IMG/VR virus record: IMGVR_UViG_3300035698_009707
Location: 1 to 25,051 of that record
From: a virus
Direction: 5' to 3' (one strand)
DNA: 25,051 nt
Both the position numbers and the translations under genes were made by a program. Of the stretch, positions 1-6,310 are shown piece by piece (the stretch's first letter is position 1; the number at the start of each line of letters is the position of its first letter). The notes beneath the pieces were generated by a model that was given only the letters and a program-made list of their open reading frames with translations, searched no databases and had not been told where the DNA came from.

Positions 1-1
1 A

Positions 2-97
2 CGACGACATATTGGTCAGGTTGTTGTACATAATCGGTTTGGGCGGATTGAACACGAGTGGACATACGGGGCTGATCCCGTGAGAACGAAAGGATAG
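2..97 (+). CDS. 3' end of an unidentified gene (partial)
   Basis: The frame beginning at base 2 is open from the window edge to a TAG at 95-97, giving 31 residues ending in ADPVRTKG. Its FGRIEHEW stretch looks protein-like rather than random. The next gene starts 4 bases after the stop, with AGGATAGGAG as ribosome binding site overlapping the end of this frame, which matches the tight spacing seen elsewhere. The start and function lie outside the window. Coding status is inferred from composition and context only. Confidence 0.5.
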   Translation, partial: RRHIGQVVVHNRFGRIEHEWTYGADPVRTKG

Positions 98-101
98 GAG
101 C

Positions 102-467
102 ATGATTAGATTGATAATTGATATTGCTTCATTAGTGGCTGTTGCACTGCTTGTCTTGTGGTGCGTTTGGACGGCTGTGAAGTATTTCTGGCCAGCCACT
201 GAGACGTCTCCTCTGGGTCAAGTTGTCGGAAAGCTGACTGACACGACGCAGGCTTACACGATTTATGGCTTGTTGGAAACAATGAAGCTAGATAACAAAG
301 TCAGGGAAGATGCAAACGCTCTGGGTGCCATTGCCTATTTGCAGTCGGTAGCCTTGCGTGGTGTGGCAAAGGACTGGACGGTAGCAAACGATACGATGGT
401 TGCTAATGACTTATCAGATCAGGTTGATCCAAATGCAGCCTCTATTCAATGGGAGCCAAAGAAATGA
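102..467 (+). CDS. Small membrane-anchored protein, function unknown
   Basis: The product has 121 residues. Residues 3-30 form a hydrophobic segment (IDIASLVAVALLVLWCVW) followed by a basic Lys, so one N-terminal membrane anchor is likely, with the rest soluble and mostly helical. ATG 102 follows the strong binding site AGGATAGGAG. The stop overlaps the next start in an ATGA at 464-467, so the two are probably translationally coupled. I do not recognise a family. Small one-segment membrane proteins are common in accessory parts of phage genomes. Confidence 0.75.
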   Translation: MIRLIIDIASLVAVALLVLWCVWTAVKYFWPATETSPLGQVVGKLTDTTQAYTIYGLLETMKLDNKVREDANALGAIAYLQSVALRGVAKDWTVANDTMVANDLSDQVDPNAASIQWEPKK

Positions 468-646
468 AGGTTACAACTACGCAAGTGACGGAGCTGACAG
501 CCAAGGAAACAGGTGACATCCTATGCCGCAAGCTAGCCGAGCAATCTAGCGACCTCGGTAAAGTCAAGGCAGGCCATGCTGAAGACCTTGATGGTTTGGC
601 TGCGAAGGTGACAATAGTGTTTGAGCATGAAGGAAACCAGCAATGA
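464..646 (+). CDS. Small hypothetical protein
   Basis: The product has 60 residues and begins MKVTTTQVTELTAKETGDI. An in-frame ATG at 449 exists, but ATG 464 is preferred: it overlaps the previous stop (ATGA) and has GGGAG 8-9 bases upstream. The protein is soluble and acidic, with a beta-like C-terminus (AAKVTIVFEHE). Its first half could be a small helical fold. It is coupled to the next gene by another ATGA at 643. No family recognised. Confidence 0.65.
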   Translation: MKVTTTQVTELTAKETGDILCRKLAEQSSDLGKVKAGHAEDLDGLAAKVTIVFEHEGNQQ

Positions 647-846
647 CATTATCTGATGCGTGTCGATGTGCTAGTGCAGTCTTGGCTTATGCTGAAGGTT
701 TGGATGAGTTCAAGGAATTGGGCATAGATGATAAGCTGCTAGTATTGAAGACGATGACCAGTGCAGCTGAGAGTAAGATAGCCCTAAGCGCCATGATGGC
801 TTCGATGCAAGTGGCATTGGCGGATTTAGAAACGGGGAAGAAATGA
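643..846 (+). CDS. Small helical hypothetical protein
   Basis: The product has 67 residues and looks almost entirely alpha-helical (FKELGIDDKLLVLKTMTSAAE). The start overlaps the previous stop (ATGA at 643-646) and its own stop overlaps the next start (ATGA at 843-846), making this the middle of a four-gene coupled string from 102 to 974. It has no membrane segment and no Cys-based metal site. Function unknown. Confidence 0.65.
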   Translation: MTLSDACRCASAVLAYAEGLDEFKELGIDDKLLVLKTMTSAAESKIALSAMMASMQVALADLETGKK

Positions 847-974
847 GCAGGGAAGGTGACAGGTTGATTTGCTTCCAGCGTGAGCAGAAGAAACGAAGAA
901 GGGATGCTAAGGCCATGCCTCTACTCACAGTTCAACCAAAGAAGATGCCTGTTTGGGTTGATTCTTCGCATTAA
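843..974 (+). CDS. Very small basic protein
   Basis: This is a 43-residue frame from the ATG at 843, which overlaps the previous stop, to TAA at 972-974. It is strongly basic in the middle (QREQKKRRRDAK) and ends PVWVDSSH. The coupled start and the GGGGAAG binding site at 835-840 support it as a gene despite its size. The basic patch could bind nucleic acid, but that is speculation. Confidence 0.5.
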   Translation: MSREGDRLICFQREQKKRRRDAKAMPLLTVQPKKMPVWVDSSH

Positions 975-1034
975 AACCTCGCTTTCTTGGATACCCTGTC
1001 CACTAAATGTACTATCAAAAGAGAGTGTGAAGCA

Positions 1035-1454
1035 ATGAAGAAGTTTTTGATGCCAATCATGCTATTGCTAATTTTACTGTTTCTTCAAGGAACTAAGTAC
1101 GGCTTGCAGTATGCAATACCTGATATTCTTCCCCCTGCTAGCTCAATTACAATGGCCGTTATTATCTATGAATCAGAAATAGATGACGCCTTGGCTTACC
1201 CCGAAGAGCATGAGACGATGATGGGAAAGACTTCACAGGCCCTTCGTAAGGCAGACAAGTGGAGACAGTATGATAAAGATCATGTACCGTCAAAGTGGAA
1301 CATCTTAGCAGTAGAGGCCAAGGCAGGGCAGAGTGGAAGGAAGTGGCAGCCGTGGTTAGGTCTGTATCACGATAATAGGTTGACAGAGAACCAGTCAGTA
1401 CCAAAGGGTGATGTGGAGTTGAAACAACTGATTGAAGAGAATGGGGGATATTGA
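1035..1454 (+). CDS. Small secreted or membrane-anchored protein
   Basis: The product has 139 residues. ATG 1035 is chosen over an in-frame ATG at 987 because it gives a signal-like N-terminus: MKKF, then a leucine-rich hydrophobic run at residues 5-17, then polar sequence. Another hydrophobic stretch lies at residues 33-45. The C-terminal half is soluble (EHETMMGKTSQALRKADKW, then PWLGLYHDNRLTENQSVP). The protein ends LKQLIEENGGY, and this end plus the following start region is repeated about 500 bases downstream. No family recognised; location probably outside the cytoplasmic membrane or anchored in it. Confidence 0.7.
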   Translation: MKKFLMPIMLLLILLFLQGTKYGLQYAIPDILPPASSITMAVIIYESEIDDALAYPEEHETMMGKTSQALRKADKWRQYDKDHVPSKWNILAVEAKAGQSGRKWQPWLGLYHDNRLTENQSVPKGDVELKQLIEENGGY

Positions 1455-1458
1455 TATG
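1417..1458 (+). repeat. Gene-end/start cassette, copy 1
   Basis: These 42 bases match 1926-1967 at 37 positions. The unit holds a perfect hairpin (AGTTG-AAA-CAACT), the codons for the C-terminal LKQL..GGY of the upstream frame, a GGGGGAT binding site and the ATG of the next gene. A shorter piece of it (16 bases, GGGGGATATTGAGATG) recurs at 1654-1669. All three copies sit directly at the start of a small ORF. Confidence 0.8.
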
Positions 1459-1638
1459 AACAGGTGTGAACGAAAGGCCGTGATGTGGCTGAGGAAGTAT
1501 TTAGACCTTCCATTATGGATGAATGCTGAAGATGTATTCAGAGCGTATAAGAGTTCTTTGCGGTTTCAGATTTCGGTATTGGGGTATGCCTTTGCGTGGT
1601 TAATCCGTGATATCAAGCGTGTTGTTATCAAAAACTAG
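1456..1638 (+). CDS. Small hypothetical protein with amphipathic or membrane helix
   Basis: The product has 60 residues (MNRCERKAVMWLRKYLDLPL...), rich in Arg, Lys and aromatic residues. Residues 37-52 (RFQISVLGYAFAWLIR) could be a membrane-associated helix. ATG 1456 follows GGGGGAT by about 7 bases within the repeated start cassette and starts just after the previous stop, so it is preferred over the in-frame upstream ATG at 1440. Function unknown. Confidence 0.6.
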   Translation: MNRCERKAVMWLRKYLDLPLWMNAEDVFRAYKSSLRFQISVLGYAFAWLIRDIKRVVIKN

Positions 1639-1666
1639 GATCAAAAGCAAACAGGGGGATATTGAG

Positions 1667-1864
1667 ATGGAGAAGTTGACATTGATTGATCTAATCGACA
1701 CCGATGGTGATAGCGTTTCCTTTGCTAATGCGGGGAAGTGTGCAGACGGTACTGATGGCGACGGTATAGAAATTGAGACGCAGGGGTATCACCGCGTTAC
1801 GCTAAATAGAAGGCAGGTCCAGAACATTTCTGATTGGGTAGATGCTTGGCTTGTAGATGCTTAG
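1667..1864 (+). CDS. Small acidic hypothetical protein
   Basis: The product has 65 residues (MEKLTLIDLIDTDGDSVSF...), acidic, with a Gly/Asp-rich centre (DGTDGDGIEIE) and a regular beta-then-helix pattern ending SDWVDAWLVDA. ATG 1667 has the GGGGGAT binding site of the shortened start cassette. An upstream in-frame ATG at 1607 lies inside the previous gene and is less likely. The C-terminal part resembles small phage proteins that bind through a single helix, but no family can be assigned. Confidence 0.65.
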   Translation: MEKLTLIDLIDTDGDSVSFANAGKCADGTDGDGIEIETQGYHRVTLNRRQVQNISDWVDAWLVDA

Positions 1865-1879
1865 CTCACGGAATACAAG

Positions 1880-1963
1880 TTGACGCATGGTGATCCAGCA
1901 GCCAAACGACTTGAGGATGATATGAAGTTGAAACAACTGACTGAAGTGTTTGGGGGATATTGA
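1880..1963 (+). pseudogene. Short ORF ending like the 1035-1454 gene; possible duplicated gene end
   Basis: This frame is open from the TAG at 1862-1864 to the TGA at 1961-1963, reading ...THGDPAAKRLEDDMKLKQLTEVFGGY. Its end aligns with the LKQLIEENGGY end of the gene at 1035-1454, so it is either a remnant of a duplication or a tiny gene. The only plausible starts are TTG 1880, with GGAA 6 bases upstream, or the internal ATG 1922. Both are weak. Confidence 0.3.
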
Positions 1964-1967
1964 GATG
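1926..1967 (+). repeat. Gene-end/start cassette, copy 2
   Basis: This is the second copy of the 42-base unit at 1417-1458 (5 differences), again with the AGTTG-AAA-CAACT hairpin, the GGGGGAT binding site and a terminal ATG, here the start of the gene at 1965. Confidence 0.8.
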
Positions 1968-2093
1968 GACGATTTTGTTATATCTGATTTTACGTGGGTA
2001 GTGCTGGTCGGAATCGTTACTCCCGTTGCAATCCACCTTATTGTTCTGTTTGTTCTGTTCTGTTGTGATATAGCACACTGTATGAGAGACTAA
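1965..2093 (+). CDS. Very small single-span membrane protein
   Basis: This is a 42-residue frame beginning MDDFVISDFTWVVLVG with about 24 hydrophobic residues in a row through the middle and CDIAHCMRD at the end. It follows the repeated start cassette with GGGGGAT about 9 bases before the ATG. An acidic N-terminus, one membrane span and a short cytoplasmic tail are the whole protein. Tiny membrane proteins of this kind can be regulators or holin/antiholin-like, but nothing specific supports either. Confidence 0.55.
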   Translation: MDDFVISDFTWVVLVGIVTPVAIHLIVLFVLFCCDIAHCMRD

Positions 2094-2127
2094 GAACCCT
2101 ATACGAAATTGGTTGAAGAGGTAAATC

Positions 2128-4014
2128 ATGCCTGAGCTATTCTTAACACCCGAAAACGCATACGAGCACACTGGTTGTGGTCTCGATAGGTTTTGGTATA
2201 ACGGCGAGCGTATTCTGAATGCCATGCCTCAGGAGCTGATAGAGGTGGAGCGTGTGAAACGGGAGATGGAGGGCAGGCTTGTATCCCGTCCACTCGAAGA
2301 GGCCGTCCAAGTAATCCCACGAAGTGAGTGGGTTGATCGAATCAAGGAGAAGGATGCTAACGGTTCATGGATGCGAAACGTCAACGATCAAGCAGGTGTG
2401 CCTGAGTTAGATCAGGATGGCCTCGGTTTCTGTAGTTCAGCTGATACAGAGGTTCTAACAGAAAAGGGTTGGACCCCGTGGCCGGATTACAATTGGAAAG
2501 ACTTGCTTGGTACGGTGAATCCATCGAGCCATAAGCTTGAGTTCCAGTTGCCATATCAAAAGCACGTCTATCCCTATGACGGTGAGATGATCTACAGTAC
2601 AAACAGAAGACTTGATTTTGGTGTCACACCAGATCATCGCATGTATGTGCGAAAATGGGATGGACGATTGCGGACGCTATCGAGCCAGTACGAGTTTGTG
2701 CGTGCTGGTAATCTTGGTTGGTACACAGGTCTTCTTCACGCGCCGAGTGGCTTCATTGGAACAGAGTTAAAACGTGTCGGTGTCGAGGGGGATCGTGAGT
2801 ATGACGGCGATGATTTCATGGCAATGCTCGGAATTATCTGTGCAGATGGATATGCTGGTGGTGCAGAGTTCACAATGAAGCGGGTTAGTTTTTGTTGTTT
2901 TCGTGACGACAGATATGAAGCAGCCTCGTCTTTGGCTAGACGCACTGGGTTTAATGAACGGCCAAGCCGTCGTGGTGTGTGGAACAGGAACAATGAGTCG
3001 TCATACGCTTTAGCCGAATGGATTAGAGCTAATTGCTATTACGGTGGAAAATTAAGATCACCTAATAAGTGTGTGCCTGATATCGTGAAGGTCGCCAGTG
3101 AGCGACAAATCAAAGTGTTTTTGGAATACTTTGGTGACAGATTGCATGACGCTGATGGGACGGGCACCCAGTTTTTCAGCAGCAGCAAGCGAATGATTGA
3201 CGATTTGCAAGAGCTGCACCTGCGAATAGGAATGCGTGGGTCAATCTGCCATCGAGGATCTCGTACAGCCGACCGAAAGATACCAGGGACGGATAGGGTA
3301 CAAGTGATTCAGAGCAGTGGAGAATACACGTTGGTTGTCAGCCAAACCGATCGGCTTCACATTGATCGGAAGAAGCATATTGAAACAGATCATTACAAAG
3401 GATTGGTCTATTGTGCTGCCGTGCCTAATGGAACGTTGGTGACACGTCGGAATGGTTCTGTGCTTGTGTCCGGCAACTGTCACGCATACGGAACTGTGGG
3501 GGCGGCGATGACGGCTAGGGCCATCACTGGGCTACCTCATATTCTTCTATCGCCAGAGTCAATTGGAGGCCCTGTGACGAATTGGCGGAACAGAGGAGCC
3601 AATCCAGACGATGACTTGGAGGTGCTGGTTAAGCGGGGTGCCTGCCGTATGGACATGATGGATTGTGCCAATTCGCTTAATCCAAACAAGTGGGATCCTG
3701 ATTGGAAAGAGGATGCAAAGAACCACACGGCAGTCGAGGTATTCCATCTAAGTAGCCGGGAGATGTTCGAGCAGCAGATGACCTGTGTATTGTTAAACAT
3801 TCCGACGGGTGTGTGGTTCAATTGGTGGGGTCATCACGTTCAAGGTGCACTAGCGGTGATGTATAAGGATGGGGATTTCTGGTTGTGTGCTCGTAATTCA
3901 TGGCGACCCTATGGAGAGAATGGATACTTCTGGATGAAAGAGGGCTACGGTAAGGGTAAGGCAACGGCCAGTGGTGCCCATGCCATTCGTGTAATGAAAC
4001 CAAGCGAGGTGTAA
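2128..4014 (+). CDS. Papain-like (C1 family) cysteine peptidase with an in-frame intein
   Basis: The 628-residue precursor has extein residues 1-101, an intein at 102-450, and extein 451-628; splicing would leave 279 residues. The joined extein reads QDGLGFCHAY, which aligns position by position with the papain active-site QGxCGSCWAF, making Cys451 the nucleophile and Gln96 the oxyanion-hole Gln. The general base is probably His569 (WWGHHV; His570 is an alternative) and the orienting Asn is Asn590 in ARNSW, followed by GENGYFWM as in papains. No signal peptide is visible. The N-terminal 80 residues could act as a short propeptide. ATG 2128 follows GAAGAGG. Substrate unknown; as a phage gene it may cut host envelope or virion proteins. 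The family call is firm; the biological role is not known. Confidence 0.88.
   Translation: MPELFLTPENAYEHTGCGLDRFWYNGERILNAMPQELIEVERVKREMEGRLVSRPLEEAVQVIPRSEWVDRIKEKDANGSWMRNVNDQAGVPELDQDGLGFCSSADTEVLTEKGWTPWPDYNWKDLLGTVNPSSHKLEFQLPYQKHVYPYDGEMIYSTNRRLDFGVTPDHRMYVRKWDGRLRTLSSQYEFVRAGNLGWYTGLLHAPSGFIGTELKRVGVEGDREYDGDDFMAMLGIICADGYAGGAEFTMKRVSFCCFRDDRYEAASSLARRTGFNERPSRRGVWNRNNESSYALAEWIRANCYYGGKLRSPNKCVPDIVKVASERQIKVFLEYFGDRLHDADGTGTQFFSSSKRMIDDLQELHLRIGMRGSICHRGSRTADRKIPGTDRVQVIQSSGEYTLVVSQTDRLHIDRKKHIETDHYKGLVYCAAVPNGTLVTRRNGSVLVSGNCHAYGTVGAAMTARAITGLPHILLSPESIGGPVTNWRNRGANPDDDLEVLVKRGACRMDMMDCANSLNPNKWDPDWKEDAKNHTAVEVFHLSSREMFEQQMTCVLLNIPTGVWFNWWGHHVQGALAVMYKDGDFWLCARNSWRPYGENGYFWMKEGYGKGKATASGAHAIRVMKPSEV
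2431..3477 (+). mobile_element. Intein with LAGLIDADG homing endonuclease
   Basis: This encodes a 349-residue intein. Block A starts at Cys102 (CSSADTEVLTEKGW). Block B contains T167-P-D-H170. Two LAGLIDADG motifs follow: LGIICADGY (Asp240) and YFGDRLHDADG (Asp343), both with their acidic residues present. Block F/G reads YKGLVYCAAVPNGTLVTRRN and ends V-S-G-N450 before Cys451. The penultimate residue is Gly rather than the usual His, a known variant. The complete motif set predicts an active splicing element and possibly an active endonuclease. The insertion point is immediately before the catalytic Cys of the host peptidase. Confidence 0.93.
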
Positions 4015-4015
4015 G

Positions 4016-4282
4016 ATGAGTAGTAGATCGAGTCATAAACAGCCAAGAAATCGATTATACCAATGTGATGACTGCAAGACACGTAGAATGGTTGCGTGGG
4101 TAGAGCTGAATCGTGCGGCTCGTCCCAAGTGCATGGCTTGTGGGTCAACATTCTTAGAGTTGGTTTCTGCTGATGCTGTGAAAGATGCTCGTAGGTTGCA
4201 AGGCGAACGATTGATGGGATCAGGTGGATCGCAGAAGCTAAGTGGAAATCTGGAATACAATAAACACAAGATAGCATTATGA
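4016..4282 (+). CDS. Small zinc-ribbon protein
   Basis: The product has 88 residues. CDDCKTRR (CxxC) and PKCMACGS (CxxC) are separated by about 20 residues and form a four-Cys zinc ribbon. The N-terminus is basic (SSRSSHKQPRNR) and the C-terminus polar (RLMGSGGSQKLSGN). ATG 4016 is two bases after the peptidase stop and uses the GAGGTGTAAG at the end of that gene as its binding site, so it is co-translated with the peptidase. Zinc ribbons of this size often bind nucleic acid or protein partners; no specific role can be given. Confidence 0.75.
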   Translation: MSSRSSHKQPRNRLYQCDDCKTRRMVAWVELNRAARPKCMACGSTFLELVSADAVKDARRLQGERLMGSGGSQKLSGNLEYNKHKIAL

Positions 4283-4300
4283 AACCGAGTGGGGTTTAAG

Positions 4301-4426
4301 TTGCTGGTGATAAAAAGATTATATCGTCGTATCAAGTGGTTGTTGCTTGTTCAGTGGGGGACTTTGTCTCGTAAGAGTTGGCCTTACGAATCTTGTGATT
4401 ATTGTGGTAAGGCGTTTCGCCTTTAA
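4301..4426 (+). CDS. Very small basic protein with CxxC
   Basis: This frame runs from TTG 4301 (or GTG 4307) to TAA 4424-4426, about 41 residues: basic and hydrophobic at first (IKRLYRRIKWLLLVQW), then YESCDYCGKAFRL with a zinc-finger-like CxxCGKAF. TTG 4301 is favoured because bases 4279-4303 are a diverged copy of 3994-4018, in which the matching position is the ATG of the gene at 4016. With only two Cys it would need a partner or dimer to bind metal. Confidence 0.45.
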   Translation: MLVIKRLYRRIKWLLLVQWGTLSRKSWPYESCDYCGKAFRL

Positions 4427-4446
4427 TTGTATTGGGGATAGCAGCG

Positions 4447-4914
4447 ATGATTGCATATTTTGCAAACTTGTGGCAAGGAGTAGGAGTAGAAGTAGGGGTA
4501 GGGGGTGTGATTCTGAAATCATATCTTATATTTGGGATGTTAGTTCTTGTGATTGTAGGTATTTACTATGGGGTGAAAGGCTATAAGGAATGGGTTAGGG
4601 GAAGTTACCGTACATTAGGGGAAAAGAAGCGCGCTACTGATTGGTTTTTTAGCCGCGTAGATAATTTGATTCAGCAGGCCCCAAGTGGGGACGATCCTAG
4701 AGAAGCGGTAATGTGGGTTGACAGAGTGGTTAGCTTTCTTCAGGAATGGCTTTGTAAGCCTTTGCCAATAGTTTATAGATTTGAGAAAGGGGTATCAGGT
4801 ATTAAGTGGGAGAAGGATATTCAAAAGGATATTCAAAATGCTGTTTCTGAAAGAATTGAGCTTCTACGCGGATTGAAGGCCACGGTCCGAGAGTTTGATA
4901 TTAAGACTCCCTAA
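4447..4914 (+). CDS. Membrane protein, function unknown
   Basis: The product has 155 residues. Residues 20-42 form one clear membrane span (VILKSYLIFGMLVLVIVGIY); a weaker hydrophobic Gly/Val-rich stretch precedes it and is encoded by an imperfect GTAGRR hexamer run at about 4485-4505. The rest is a soluble helical domain (DDPREAVMWVDRVVSFLQEW; ERIELLRGLKATVREFDI). ATG 4447 has GGGGA about 9 bases upstream; the in-frame TTG 4432 is the alternative. It lies directly upstream of a copy of the repeat that also follows the membrane-protein gene at 19960, so it may be a similar insertable accessory gene. No family recognised. Confidence 0.65.
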   Translation: MIAYFANLWQGVGVEVGVGGVILKSYLIFGMLVLVIVGIYYGVKGYKEWVRGSYRTLGEKKRATDWFFSRVDNLIQQAPSGDDPREAVMWVDRVVSFLQEWLCKPLPIVYRFEKGVSGIKWEKDIQKDIQNAVSERIELLRGLKATVREFDIKTP

Positions 4915-4919
4915 AGGTC

Positions 4920-4963
4920 GGATACAACATATAGTAGGTGGTGGAGTCAATTGAATAACCCTA
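4920..4963 (+). repeat. Dispersed repeat, copy A (direct orientation)
   Basis: These 44 bases match 20740-20783 at 40 positions, in the same orientation. They begin 6 bases after the stop of the membrane-protein gene ending at 4914 and end 14 bases before the next start. The 37-base core also occurs in reverse complement at about 19752-19788. There is no internal palindrome and no T-run, so it does not look like a terminator. Confidence 0.85.
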
Positions 4964-4977
4964 AAGCCGAATGAAGT

Positions 4978-6042
4978 ATGAAACGATCAATCATCCCACT
5001 ATCGTTGCTAGCACTATTGGTCGGACTACGGTTGATGGCGATGGTGTCGGTGCATGATAAAATCATTATTGCCAAACCAGAAGTATGTGTTGAGGCAGCA
5101 CTCCTGTCTCCGTTAGGTGCAGACGTGAGCGGGGACCGTTTAGTAGGCGGCGAGACCGTAGCACCTTTACAATCTATTGTGATGGCCCACACAGACACAA
5201 TAGGGGTGTTTGGTGTACCCACCAAAATGGAGATGGGGGTTATTATGGACAGGATCGTGAGTGTGGTGGCTGACACGCTGATTTCTTATAGCAATTCCGT
5301 TTGCACCATTTCAGGAAAGGAAATCGAAGATGAAGATTATGAAATGGAAGCCCCAAAAAAGCCAATCACAGAAGAAGAAACCATCATCGGTAAACAAATG
5401 CAGCTCGTCGGTTACACGGCTGATTGGTGTGCTGGTTGCCAGAAGATGAAACCTATCTGGGATCAACTTGCGTCCGAGGGGTTCAAGGTGTCGATAGCTG
5501 ACATCGACAATCCTCCTGTTTGGATGGAGGATTACAGACCACTACAAATACCGCTGACAGCCGTGTTTGACGGTTCGGAGTTTATAGCACAATGGATTGG
5601 ACCTGTGGAGGTTAACGAGTTACGGAATGCATTGCGGTATGGTGAGGGCGTACTTCCGAAGTCATTAGGAAGGGTGCTTGAAACCCCAAAGCACATGATG
5701 CTCTGCAGTGCCGCTAAAGAGTCCTCCGATCTGCAGGCGGCAAGGAATAAGCAGGGCCACCTTGATTGGGATAATCGTAAATCAAAGCTATTGTTAACCA
5801 GTGGGTATAGCCGGATCGAAGAAATCTGTGCAGAGAGTTGGCCTGAGCAGAGGGATTGCTATGACGAAGCGTTGTGGACTGAAGCGTTCGATTGCTGGAG
5901 CCAATCCCCAGGGCATTGGAGTGTTGCGAACCGTGTTTGGAGAGCTTACGGCAGGGCTAGGTCACAGGGTGAAAACGGTGTTTGGTATATGGTGATCTTG
6001 GTAGCTAGTAATGAGCGTTCCCCGATTGTAGGGGTTAAATGA
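4978..6042 (+). CDS. Secreted thioredoxin-like protein with C-terminal CAP-like region
   Basis: The product has 354 residues. MKRSIIPLSLLALLVGLRLMA is a signal-peptide-like start. Residues about 135-225 form a thioredoxin fold: YTADWCAGC with the redox pair Cys151/Cys154, then MKPIWDQL, and a probable cis-Pro region (LQIPLTAVFDG). Residues about 255-345 resemble the end of a CAP/SCP (PR-1-like) domain: FDCWSQSPGHWSVAN with His313, then GRARSQGENGVWYMVILVAS. The thioredoxin call is firm; the CAP call rests on motif resemblance, and other CAP histidines are not obvious. A disulphide role outside the cytoplasm would fit the extra Cys in the second domain. The binding site before ATG 4978 is weak (GAAG). 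Confidence 0.75.
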   Translation: MKRSIIPLSLLALLVGLRLMAMVSVHDKIIIAKPEVCVEAALLSPLGADVSGDRLVGGETVAPLQSIVMAHTDTIGVFGVPTKMEMGVIMDRIVSVVADTLISYSNSVCTISGKEIEDEDYEMEAPKKPITEEETIIGKQMQLVGYTADWCAGCQKMKPIWDQLASEGFKVSIADIDNPPVWMEDYRPLQIPLTAVFDGSEFIAQWIGPVEVNELRNALRYGEGVLPKSLGRVLETPKHMMLCSAAKESSDLQAARNKQGHLDWDNRKSKLLLTSGYSRIEEICAESWPEQRDCYDEALWTEAFDCWSQSPGHWSVANRVWRAYGRARSQGENGVWYMVILVASNERSPIVGVK

Positions 6043-6099
6043 AAAGCTAAGGGTATAATTCCGTTTACAAAAGGGCATTAGAAAGGGAAAGGTGATACG

Positions 6100-6225
6100 A
6101 TGGGAATAGAGATAGTAAAGGTTGTGGTTCGGATACGAGACAGTAGTTCGTCAGATGATGAGAAACAGTCAGATGATGAGAAACAGTCAGATGATGAGAA
6201 ACAGTCATCTGTTAAAGACGAATGA
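6100..6225 (+). CDS. Tiny protein with SDDEKQ repeats
   Basis: The product has 41 residues: a beta-like start (MGIEIVKVVVRIRDSSS), then three perfect copies of Ser-Asp-Asp-Glu-Lys-Gln and a charged end. ATG 6100 follows AGGGAAAGG with normal spacing. The repeat is an exact 18-base tandem, so length variants by slippage are expected. Function unknown; the tail would be disordered and acidic. Confidence 0.5.
   Translation: MGIEIVKVVVRIRDSSSSDDEKQSDDEKQSDDEKQSSVKDE
6151..6204 (+). repeat. Perfect 18-base tandem repeat, three copies
   Basis: TCAGATGATGAGAAACAG is repeated at 6151-6168, 6169-6186 and 6187-6204, in frame with the small gene at 6100. The unit is a whole number of codons, so copy changes keep the frame. 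Confidence 0.95.
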
Positions 6226-6310
6226 AAATGCTAACCCAAGGAGAAGGGCGATGCGAGAATTGACAAGTCATAATCTGTAGATGTGTGACTCTAACCAGAG
6301 GAGGTGTGAA

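Noticed and set aside
6045-6065. TATAAT within a 15-base string AAGGGTATAATTCCG that also occurs at 21233-21247
   Set aside because: No -35 element at 16-18 bases in either copy, and the second copy is the end of a coding frame. A 15-base match is close to chance expectation in 25 kb.
6251-6280. Nine-codon ORF after a strong AAGGAGAAGGG site
   Set aside because: Could be a leader peptide, but there is no attenuator structure or codon bias that would support a function.
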